DNA from: Pelotomaculum isophthalicicum JI
GTDB taxonomy: Bacteria > Bacillota > Desulfotomaculia > Desulfotomaculales > Pelotomaculaceae
Assembly (NCBI RefSeq): GCF_029478095.1
Contig: NZ_JAKOAV010000014.1
Location: forward strand, 1-64,000
Direction: 5' to 3'
DNA length: 64,000 bases
Position numbers and translations under genes: made by a program. Of this stretch, positions 24,777-32,098 are shown piece by piece. The notes below the pieces were generated by a model. The model saw nothing but the letters and a program-made list of their open reading frames with translations, was not told the origin of the DNA and did not search any database. How positions within the stretch are numbered: the stretch's first letter is position 1; every line of letters begins with the position of its first letter.

Positions 24777-25912
24777 AACGGAAGCTTTACTGTAAATGAA
24801 GTATTTTCCGGGTTGCTTTCCACAGAGATTGTTCCATCGTGAGCCGTGACAATTTCTTGTGCGATTGCCAAACCCAGCCCTGCTCCACCGGTGTTTGTGG
24901 AACGTGCAGAATCTAATCGGTAAAATTTTTCAAAAATAGTTTCAAGCCTTGCCCGCGGGATTGGATTTCCCTGATTAGTAAAAGTTATAACAATATTTTT
25001 GTCCTGCTGTTTAGCAGAAATGTCAATGACGCTGTTTTCATAGCTATAGGCTATCGCATTTTTCAGAATGTTATTGAACACACGAGCCAATTTGTCTGCA
25101 TCTCCCCACAGAGTGAGTCCGTCAGACACATTGACGGACACCTGCTTTCCCTGCGGAGTCAGCATTGGATAGAATTCATCGGCTAACTGCTGGAGCATGA
25201 AAAGTAAATTTATTTTTTCTTTATTCAAAACAATAGTTTGAAGATTAAATCTTGTGATCTCAAAAAACTCATTTATAAGCTGCTCTAACCGATAAGCTTT
25301 TTCCAAGGTAATACCGACATATTTTGCCTTCTGTTCAGGAGGCATGTCAGGAGCTTCATCCAGAAGACTTAAATATCCTATAACGGAGGTCAGAGGTGTC
25401 TTTATATCATGAGCCAAGTAAACTACCAAATCATTTTTGCGTTGCTCGGCATCAAGCGCGGCTTTCTTTTGTTTTTCCAAGTTGTTTTTTATCTGATTTA
25501 GCTTATTTTCCATAAAATCCAATTCTGGCGATAATGTAATTTCTGCATCGGATTCCTCAGCAAGTTTATCCATTCCAGCGCTGATTTCATCAAAATATTT
25601 TTTGAACCAAGAAACAGAAAATCGAAAAAGGATAACTAAAAATATTAGGATTACAACAAAAAGGATCGTGTCCATATTGTTGCGAATCACCAACTGATAG
25701 ATTTCCAGTGCGTCCGAATTTTTAAAATGAAAAGCGTTGACTAAAAATCGAACGATACGATCTCCGATCTGTCCACGCAGGATATAGCGCAATAGATAAA
25801 CAGTTACAGCGGCGGCAACTGTAATCAGAAGCATTTGAAAAAATACTTTGCTTTTTAATTTTGTATAATCATTCCTTCTTTTATCTCTCTTACTTTTCAA
25901 TTTTATAGCCAA
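24773..25912 (-). CDS. vanS: VanS-type sensor histidine kinase
   Basis: 379 residues: two membrane helices (MLLITVAAAVTVYLLRYI and TILFVVILIFLVILFRF), an HAMP-like linker, phospho-His box YLAHDIKTPLTSVIGYLSLL, N box NILKNAIAYSY and G box GGAGLGLAIAQEIV. It senses cell-wall antibiotic stress in van systems and phosphorylates VanR. It overlaps vanR by 23 bases. The pair appears complete. Confidence 0.88.
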   Translation of the reverse strand: MAIKLKSKRDKRRNDYTKLKSKVFFQMLLITVAAAVTVYLLRYILRGQIGDRIVRFLVNAFHFKNSDALEIYQLVIRNNMDTILFVVILIFLVILFRFSVSWFKKYFDEISAGMDKLAEESDAEITLSPELDFMENKLNQIKNNLEKQKKAALDAEQRKNDLVVYLAHDIKTPLTSVIGYLSLLDEAPDMPPEQKAKYVGITLEKAYRLEQLINEFFEITRFNLQTIVLNKEKINLLFMLQQLADEFYPMLTPQGKQVSVNVSDGLTLWGDADKLARVFNNILKNAIAYSYENSVIDISAKQQDKNIVITFTNQGNPIPRARLETIFEKFYRLDSARSTNTGGAGLGLAIAQEIVTAHDGTISVESNPENTSFTVKLPL

Positions 25913-26597
25913 CCCCCCATACCGTTTTGATATATTTAGGATGCTCCGCGCTGTCGTGCATTTTTTCCCTTAAATGCCTGATATGAACCATTACCGTATT
26001 ATTGCTATTGGTGAAATACTTGTCTCCCCATACCTCATGGAACAATTCTTCCGAGCTGACCACTCGTCCGCGATTGGAACAAAGGACCCAAAGAATGGAA
26101 AATTCTGTAGGAGTGAGAGATAGCCTTTTTTCATTCAAGGTACATTCATGGGTATCCATGTCCAATACCAAGCCAGAAAAGGCAATCAAGTGTTCTTCCT
26201 GTTTTGGCTCTGAGGAATTATATTTGGTAAATCTCCGGAGCTGCGCCTTTACACGGGCAATAAGTTCCAAAGGGCGGAACGGCTTGGTGATATAGTCGTC
26301 CGCACCTAATGTCAGCCCGGTAATCTTATCGATTTCTTCTTCTTTAGCTGTCAGCATGATAACCGGAAAATTATGCTTTTCCCGGATTTGCTGACAGATT
26401 GAAAAACCGTCTTCATCGGGAAGCATGACATCCAAAATGGCGAGGTCTAGTTTTTCATTTTCAATACAGTTAAGGGCATCCTTGCCGTTATAAAATTTAA
26501 AGACATTATAATTCTCATTTTTCAAATAAACTTCAACCAAATCGGCAATAGCTTGTTCATCATCAACTATTAAAATATTTGCAACCAAAAGCGTCAT
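25890..26597 (-). CDS. vanR: VanR-type OmpR-family response regulator
   Basis: 235 residues: receiver domain (NILIVDDEQAIADLVEVYLK, phospho-Asp in DLAILDVMLPDEDG, Lys in ITKPFRPLELIARV) and winged-helix domain (LTPTEFSILWVLCSNRG, NNTVMVHIRHLREK, VWGVGYKIEK). It binds DNA as a head-to-tail dimer on direct repeats, which fits the phased boxes at its own promoter and at vanY and vanG. The true start may be a few codons inside the first Met. Confidence 0.9.
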   Translation of the reverse strand: MTLLVANILIVDDEQAIADLVEVYLKNENYNVFKFYNGKDALNCIENEKLDLAILDVMLPDEDGFSICQQIREKHNFPVIMLTAKEEEIDKITGLTLGADDYITKPFRPLELIARVKAQLRRFTKYNSSEPKQEEHLIAFSGLVLDMDTHECTLNEKRLSLTPTEFSILWVLCSNRGRVVSSEELFHEVWGDKYFTNSNNTVMVHIRHLREKMHDSAEHPKYIKTVWGVGYKIEK

Positions 26598-26668
26598 CTT
26601 CTTTCTTTTAAGTATATATCCCCATAATTATTTTACAGTGAAGCAAAAATCCATTTTATAGCTTTTTA

Positions 26669-26695
26669 CTTATTAAAATCTTAAGATTTTCTGAA
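26669..26695 (-). promoter_or_regulatory. VanR-type operator of vanRS
   Basis: CTTAT at 26669 and CTTAA at 26680 (11 bases apart), then a degenerate CTGAA at 26691. It lies about 70 bases before vanR, suggesting autoregulation. Confidence 0.6.
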
Positions 26696-26760
26696 TATCG
26701 CAATACTGATAGTCTTTTACACACAAATATAAATATCAATTTCGTCAATAGCAAGGGTTG

Positions 26761-26904
26761 GTACCTATCACGGTCATCGAGTAGAGCTAAGCAATCCAGC
26801 ATTTTTACAATCAATTCCTTTGTGGCGAGTGCTTCTTCAATGGTATCCTCTACTGAGGTAATTATATACTCCACGGGAATGCCTTTGCTCGCATCCCTTG
26901 ACAC
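26761..26904 (-). pseudogene. Sigma-70-like regulator remnant
   Basis: About 48 codons (PVEYIITSVEDTIEEALATK, KMLDCLALLDDRDRY) resemble the middle of the small sigma-like proteins found on integrative elements. After RY the frame continues as unrelated sequence. No ribosome site is evident. Low certainty. Confidence 0.35.
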
Positions 26905-26912
26905 ATGGTGCT

Positions 26913-26988
26913 GGTGTCAATTATATGGACAGGTGTCAATTGTACGGACAGTTGTCAATTATGTGGACAGGTGCCAGTTATATTGACA
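26913..26988. repeat. Four tandem 19-bp repeats, probable IS21-type end
   Basis: GGTGTCAATTATATGGACA and three variants, head to tail without spacers. The TGTC...GACA unit repeated at one end is characteristic of IS21-family termini. No transposase gene is near, so it is read as a relic at the edge of the accessory region. Confidence 0.6.
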
Positions 26989-27207
26989 CGATTTGCATCG
27001 GAGATAGCGCTTAATGATTGTGGCAAACATGGTTCCCCGGAAGGCGCCACTTATTTCTTATGTTATTTATCGTAAATGGCCGATTTTAGTCGAATTTAAC
27101 GGTTGATATTTAGATGATTTATCTGTGCAACGCTACTGATGCCACGATAGGTTTTACGCTGGCACATAAATTGCATCATCTTTATGTTACACAATAATTT
27201 TGTGTGG

Positions 27208-27276
27208 CGTTGGCTTTGGCGGTGAACTCCCACTTTAAGCCGGTCGGGAAACCTCGCCGCCATGCCGGATTTTTTC
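27208..27276 (-). repeat. Inverted relic of hndC inside the leader of operon 2
   Basis: Reverse complement of hndC copy 1, 8190-8269, with an 11-base gap. 43 bases (27208-27250) are exact. It corresponds to the codons around [19 protein letters not shown]. It is non-coding here. Nothing else recognisable lies in 26989-27344. Confidence 0.8.
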
Positions 27277-27344
27277 TTGATCTACACCCATGGAGACTAC
27301 CGTAATCTTTAAGGGTGTATATCAAAATCAACTAAGGAGGGAAG

Positions 27345-27401
27345 ATGATGTTAGAGGGTTTTACCCCCGTACTCGAAGGTATTTCGCAGGTTACATGGTA
27401 A
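27345..27401 (+). CDS. 18-codon open frame with a perfect ribosome site
   Basis: AAGGAGGGAAG precedes ATGATG. The peptide MMLEGFTPVLEGISQVTW ends at TAA. It might be a leader peptide for operon 2 or the surviving start of a deleted gene. The sequence cannot decide. Confidence 0.3.
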   Translation: MMLEGFTPVLEGISQVTW

Positions 27402-27508
27402 AAAGGTAACTATTTAGGGTTTTCGCATGGTGAAATGTTTGAATATTCAATTAATTTGGGCTGGTTATCCTCAATATGATTAACAATAAAGGGCAAGGAG
27501 GAAAACAA

Positions 27509-28030
27509 ATGGAAGCGGCAGTCACCGAGTGCCGGTGTGATCTGGAAACTGAACTGGAAAGAATGATTGCCAGTCATGAAGGAAAGAAGGACGATTTAAT
27601 CGAGGTATTATATTGGGTACAGGACAAATACGGCTATGTGCCAAAAGATGTGCAGCTAATAATTGCTGATAAAATGAATGTGCCCTTAAGCACTATTAAT
27701 GGAGTTATTACGTTTTACCATCTATTTTCATCAAAGCCAAAAGGCAAGTATGAGATTTCCCTTTGTAACGGCACCGCCTGTTATTTGCGGGGAGCGCCGC
27801 GAGTATTGGAGCGGTTTGAAAAAGAGTTGGGGATTAAACCGCATGATAATACCGGCGACAATATGTTTTCCCTTAATTTAATCAGGTGTTTGGGCGCTTG
27901 CGCCGTTGCTCCGAATATTACCGTCAACTCAGAGCCACGCGCCAGGATGGCGCCTGATCTTGTCCCGGAAATCATTAATGAGCTCAAAGCTAAAAATTAT
28001 ACCGGGGTGATCGATGATGAAACAGATTAA
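27509..28030 (+). CDS. hndA: HndA/NuoE-like 2Fe-2S subunit, operon 2
   Basis: 173-residue paralogue of the gene at 6186, with CNGTACYLRG and IRCLGACAVAP cluster ligands. ATG 27509 chosen because AAGGAGGAAAAC lies directly upstream; the frame is open 11 codons further. It overlaps hndB copy 2 by 17 bases. The ATPase-domain gene present at this point in operon 1 is absent. Confidence 0.9.
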   Translation: MEAAVTECRCDLETELERMIASHEGKKDDLIEVLYWVQDKYGYVPKDVQLIIADKMNVPLSTINGVITFYHLFSSKPKGKYEISLCNGTACYLRGAPRVLERFEKELGIKPHDNTGDNMFSLNLIRCLGACAVAPNITVNSEPRARMAPDLVPEIINELKAKNYTGVIDDETD

Positions 28031-28391
28031 GTCAGTTGATGAACTGATAAAGTTAAAAGAAGCCGCGCTGAATAAAATCAAAGAGCGGCAGATTGGTAAT
28101 AAAACAACAATTGTGGTAAACATGGGAACCTGCGGGATAGCCGCCGGGGCGCGGGAAGTGATGATGGCAATTATTGATGAAATAGAAAAAAGAAATATTT
28201 CTAATGTAATTATCACCCAGGCAGGCTGCGCCGGGTTGTGCGAGCATGAGCCCATGCTCGCAGTTATCAGGCCTGATAAGTCCCAGGTTATTTACGGTCA
28301 TTTAGACAAGGAAAAAGCCCGGCGGATCGTAATAGAGCATGTTATTCACGACAAGGTTGTTGAGGAATGCGCGCTGGCGCAGCAAGCCTAA
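28014..28391 (+). CDS. hndB: HndB-like 2Fe-2S ferredoxin, operon 2
   Basis: 125 residues, same length as copy 1, with GTCGIAAGAREV and QAGCAGLCEHEP. Expected partner of HndC copy 2. The tail CALAQQA differs from copy 1. Confidence 0.88.
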   Translation: MMKQIKSVDELIKLKEAALNKIKERQIGNKTTIVVNMGTCGIAAGAREVMMAIIDEIEKRNISNVIITQAGCAGLCEHEPMLAVIRPDKSQVIYGHLDKEKARRIVIEHVIHDKVVEECALAQQA

Positions 28392-28418
28392 TTGAAGTAG
28401 CGAGGGGAGGATTTGAAT

Positions 28419-30053
28419 ATGCATTATTACCGGGCACATGTTTTGGTTTGCGCGGGGTCGACATGTGTTACATCAGGATGCCACGCCGTTAAAGAAGCTA
28501 TTTTAGAAGGAATCAAAAGGCATCAACTCGAAGAAGAAATTAAAGTTGTAGAAACCGGCTGCATGGGTTTTTGTGAACTGGGCCCGCTTGTCGTAGTATA
28601 TCCCGAAGGAGTAATGTATTGCCGGGTTAAGGCTGAAGACGCGGCAGTCATTGTGAACGAGCACCTGCTTAAAGGGCGGATCGTGAAGCAGTTGCTATAC
28701 CAGGATCCCAACACCAGAAAACCTGTTCCTTTGATGAAAGATCTCCATTTCTTGTCCAAACAGACCAAGATTGCCATGCGTAACGCAGGACTTATTAATC
28801 CCAAAGATATTGAGGAATATATCGCCGGTGAAGGCTATTTCGCGTTGGCCAAGGTTTTGTCAAGCATGTCGCCGGAGGAAGTAATCCTCGAGATAAAAAA
28901 ATCCGGCCTGCGCGGCCGGGGAGGCGCCGGTTTCCCAACCGGATTAAAGTGGGAATTTACCGCCAAAGCCCGGGGAACGCAAAAATATGTGGTATGCAAC
29001 GGAGACGAAGGAGTCCCGGGTGTTTTTATGGACAGGTCAATCTTGGAAGGTGACCCGCACTCCGTCATTGAGGCGATGGCCATCGCCGGCTATGCGCTCG
29101 GAGCTGATCAAGGCTATATCTACGTCCGGGCGGAGTACCCCCTGGCGGTGGAGAAACTGCGGCATGCCATTAATCAGGCAAGTGAGTACGGGTTATTGGG
29201 AGAGAATATTTTAGGCTCAGGTTTTAATTTTAACGTAAATATCCGGGTTGGCGCCGGCGCCTTTGTCTGCGGGGAAGAAACCGCCCTGCTGGCTTCCATA
29301 GAAGGCCGCCGCGGCGAACCCAGGCCGCGGCCTCCTTTCCCGGCCAATGAAGGGCTATGGGGTAAACCGACATTAATTAATAACGTGGAAACATTCTCCA
29401 GTATCCCGCCGATTATCTTAAAAGGCGGCCAGTGGTATGCTTCCATGGGAACAGAAAAGAGCAAAGGCACAAAAGTATTTGCCCTGACCGGGAAAATAAA
29501 CAACACCGGCCTGATCGAAGTTCCGATGGGCATACCTTTGAAAGAGATCATTTTTGACATTGGCGGCGGAATAGTTAATAACAAAAAATTAAAAGCAGTG
29601 CAAACGGGTGGCCCCACAGGCGGCTTTATTCCGGCCGAGCACATTAATGTCAGTATGGATTATGAATCGCTGGACGAATTAGGAACACAAATTGGCTCCG
29701 GCAGCCTGACTGTATTAGATGAAGATACCTGTGTGGTCGACCTGGTCAAATTCTTTGTCCAATTTTGCCACGAGGAATCTTGCGGCAAGTGCGCTCCCTG
29801 CCGCATCGGGACCAAGAGGATGTTGGAAATACTCGAGCGGATTACCCGCGGCGAAGGGAAAGAGGAAGATATCGAAGCGCTTGAAAAACTGTGCGACTAT
29901 ATTAAAAACACGGCGTTATGCGGTTTGGGACAAGCCGCTCCCAACCCCGTGCTGAGCATGTTGCGCTACTTTAGGCCTGAGTTTGAAGCGCATGTCAGGG
30001 ATAAGCATTGTCCGGCTTCAGTATGTGCGCTGGCAGAAGGAGGGGTGAGATAG
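28419..30053 (+). CDS. hndC: HndC/NuoF-like flavin subunit, operon 2, truncated at C-terminus
   Basis: 544 residues: N-terminal 2Fe-2S domain (CAGSTCVTSGC, ETGCMGFC), NuoF core ([13 protein letters not shown]) and 4Fe-4S ligands [12 protein letters not shown] with ALCGLGQ. Two oddities. The nucleotide-site motif reads NGDEGVPGVF where copy 1 has [10 protein letters not shown], replacing an acidic residue by Val. The chain also stops just after CPASVC with AEGGVR, codons that are really the ribosome site of the next gene. It lacks both a ferredoxin tail and the GltD module. Start ATG 28419 is 8 bases after GGGGAGG. Confidence 0.88.
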   Translation: MHYYRAHVLVCAGSTCVTSGCHAVKEAILEGIKRHQLEEEIKVVETGCMGFCELGPLVVVYPEGVMYCRVKAEDAAVIVNEHLLKGRIVKQLLYQDPNTRKPVPLMKDLHFLSKQTKIAMRNAGLINPKDIEEYIAGEGYFALAKVLSSMSPEEVILEIKKSGLRGRGGAGFPTGLKWEFTAKARGTQKYVVCNGDEGVPGVFMDRSILEGDPHSVIEAMAIAGYALGADQGYIYVRAEYPLAVEKLRHAINQASEYGLLGENILGSGFNFNVNIRVGAGAFVCGEETALLASIEGRRGEPRPRPPFPANEGLWGKPTLINNVETFSSIPPIILKGGQWYASMGTEKSKGTKVFALTGKINNTGLIEVPMGIPLKEIIFDIGGGIVNNKKLKAVQTGGPTGGFIPAEHINVSMDYESLDELGTQIGSGSLTVLDEDTCVVDLVKFFVQFCHEESCGKCAPCRIGTKRMLEILERITRGEGKEEDIEALEKLCDYIKNTALCGLGQAAPNPVLSMLRYFRPEFEAHVRDKHCPASVCALAEGGVR

Positions 30054-31787
30054 ATGCCAATGGTTACTTTAACAATTGACGGAAAAGAAGTGCAGGTGGA
30101 ACAGGGTACCACTGTTCTCGAGGCTGCCAAAAAAGTTAATATAAATATTCCTACCTTATGCTATTTAAAAGACATTAACGTTATCGGGGCCTGCCGGATC
30201 TGTGTGGTTGAAGTCAAAGGCGCCCGCACGCTGCAGGCGGCTTGTGTGACCCCGGCGACCGAGAATATGGTTGTGCTGACCAATACCGCGGCGGTGCGCA
30301 ATTCACGCCGGATGACGCTGGAACTGATTCTGTCCAACCACCCGTTCCAATGTCCGACCTGTGTACGCAACCAGAATTGCGAGTTGCAGTCCCTGGCGGA
30401 AGCGTTCGGAATCCGGGAAGTTCATTATCAAGGCGCCAACCCCGAGCACGTGGTGGACGACTCCAGCGTGTCCCTGGTGCGCGACCCCGAAAAGTGCATC
30501 CTGTGCCGTCGCTGCGTCTCAGTATGTGAAAAGGTGCAGACCGTATGCGCAATCGGCCCGCAGGGGCGCGGTTTCGACACCGTTATCGCGCCGGGCGTGG
30601 ACATGGTTTTAGCCGAATCCAATTGTGTCAACTGCGGCCAGTGTGTGCTGGTTTGCCCGACGGGGGCTCTATGCGAGCGGGATCAGACAGAACAAGTCTG
30701 GGCCGCCCTGGCCGATCCCAAAAAGCATGTCGTGGTCCAGACCGCCCCGGCGGTGCGTGTCGCCATCGGTGAAATGTTCGGCATGAAGCCGGGCAGCGTC
30801 GCTACCGGACAAATGGTTGCCGCAATCAGGAAGCTCGGTTTTGATAAAGTATTCGACACCGACTTCACCGCCGACCTGACCATCATGGAAGAGGGCAGCG
30901 AGTTGATCGAAAGGATCGGTACCGGCGGAGTTCTGCCGTTAATCACTTCTTGCAGTCCAGGCTGGGTTAAGTTCATCGAGCACTTCTACCCGGCACTGCT
31001 GCCGCATGTGTCCACCTGCAAATCGCCGCAGCAGATGTTCGGCGCCCTGGCTAAAACCTTCTACGCCGAAAAAGCGGGCGTGGACCCGGCCGACGTCTTT
31101 TCAGTGTCGATCATGCCCTGCACCGCCAAGAAGTTCGAGGCGCAGCGTCCCGAAATGAACTCAAGCGGCTATCAGGACGTGGATGTAGTGCTGACCACCA
31201 GGGAACTATGCCGCATGTTCAAGCAGGCGGGCATAAATTTCAACGAACTGCCCGAAGAAAATTATGATGACCCGCTGGGCATCTCGACCGGCGCGGCGGT
31301 AATCTTCGGCGCGACCGGCGGCGTGATGGAAGCCGCGCTTCGCACAGTCTATGAAATAGTTACCGGGGAAACCCTGGCGTCGGTAGATTTTGTCGACGTG
31401 CGCGGTTTGGTAGGAGTCAAGGAAGCCTCCGTCAAAGTTGGCGACCTGGACGTAAAAGTAGCCGTGGCGCACGGGCTGGGCAACGCCAGGAAGCTGCTGG
31501 ACGCCCTGCAGGCCGGCGAAGCCAATTACCACTTCATCGAGATCATGTGCTGCCCGGGCGGCTGCATCGGCGGCGGCGGCCAGCCAATCCCGACTAACTA
31601 TGAAATCAGGCAACAGCGGATTGACGGCATATACACCGCCGACGAGGCGATGACCTTGCGGAAGTCCCACGAGAACCCCGCGATTCAGCAGTTGTACAAA
31701 GAATTTTTGGAGAAGCCGCTGGGGCATAAGTCTCATGAATTGCTGCACACTAAATACACTCCGCGCGGGCAGTTTAATCAGTTATAA
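30054..31787 (+). CDS. hndD: [FeFe]-hydrogenase catalytic subunit HndD/HydA, copy 2
   Basis: 577 residues, 18 substitutions relative to copy 1. The same cluster motifs and the same L1 loop TSCSPGW are present, with L3 EIMCCPGGCIGG unchanged. The first 184 and residues about 400-550 are identical, with differences concentrated between 185 and 395, a pattern of gene conversion. Identity extends into the ribosome site upstream (from 30035) and 7 bases past the stop. Confidence 0.95.
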   Translation: MPMVTLTIDGKEVQVEQGTTVLEAAKKVNINIPTLCYLKDINVIGACRICVVEVKGARTLQAACVTPATENMVVLTNTAAVRNSRRMTLELILSNHPFQCPTCVRNQNCELQSLAEAFGIREVHYQGANPEHVVDDSSVSLVRDPEKCILCRRCVSVCEKVQTVCAIGPQGRGFDTVIAPGVDMVLAESNCVNCGQCVLVCPTGALCERDQTEQVWAALADPKKHVVVQTAPAVRVAIGEMFGMKPGSVATGQMVAAIRKLGFDKVFDTDFTADLTIMEEGSELIERIGTGGVLPLITSCSPGWVKFIEHFYPALLPHVSTCKSPQQMFGALAKTFYAEKAGVDPADVFSVSIMPCTAKKFEAQRPEMNSSGYQDVDVVLTTRELCRMFKQAGINFNELPEENYDDPLGISTGAAVIFGATGGVMEAALRTVYEIVTGETLASVDFVDVRGLVGVKEASVKVGDLDVKVAVAHGLGNARKLLDALQAGEANYHFIEIMCCPGGCIGGGGQPIPTNYEIRQQRIDGIYTADEAMTLRKSHENPAIQQLYKEFLEKPLGHKSHELLHTKYTPRGQFNQL

Positions 31788-31812
31788 AGTATTTTAGGTA
31801 GTGACCAACATG

Positions 31813-31853
31813 AAGGGGCTGTGTCTAAGCAGAATTTAGACCAGCCCTTTTAA
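31813..31853 (+). terminator. Terminator after hydrogenase operon 2
   Basis: Stem AAGGGGCTGTGTCTAA / TTAGACCAGCCCTT with two single-base bulges, then TTTAAT. Confidence 0.8.
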
Positions 31854-31893
31854 TACAACAGGAAGTTATGCTTTTCAAGAATTGTTGATAAGT

Positions 31894-32068
31894 GACCTTT
31901 GGGTATAAATAAGCGGCGATTTTGAGGCGTAATTCAAAGAGCGAGTGAGCCCGAGGTTAAGAGAGGAAACTGTTTGAGGCGCAAAGCGCCGAGTTTGACC
32001 GAACCCGAGGGTGATAGAACTCGAACAATTAAAGGGCCGAACATGAGCCGCGTTATATGCCCAAAGGT
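31894..32068. repeat. MITE-like element with ACCTTTGGG inverted ends
   Basis: About 175 bases. Left end ACCTTTGGGTATAAATAAGC, right end GCGTTATATGCCCAAAGGT are inverted copies. The interior contains a GGCGC-AAA-GCGCC hairpin and other complementary stretches but no gene. Single ends recur at 38857-38891 and 47332-47366. Confidence 0.7.
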
Positions 32069-32098
32069 ATTTGTTCTACAATAATAATTGATTCGTCC

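Noticed and set aside
26913-26988. CRISPR array
   Set aside because: The 19-bp units are contiguous with no spacers and no cas genes are present.
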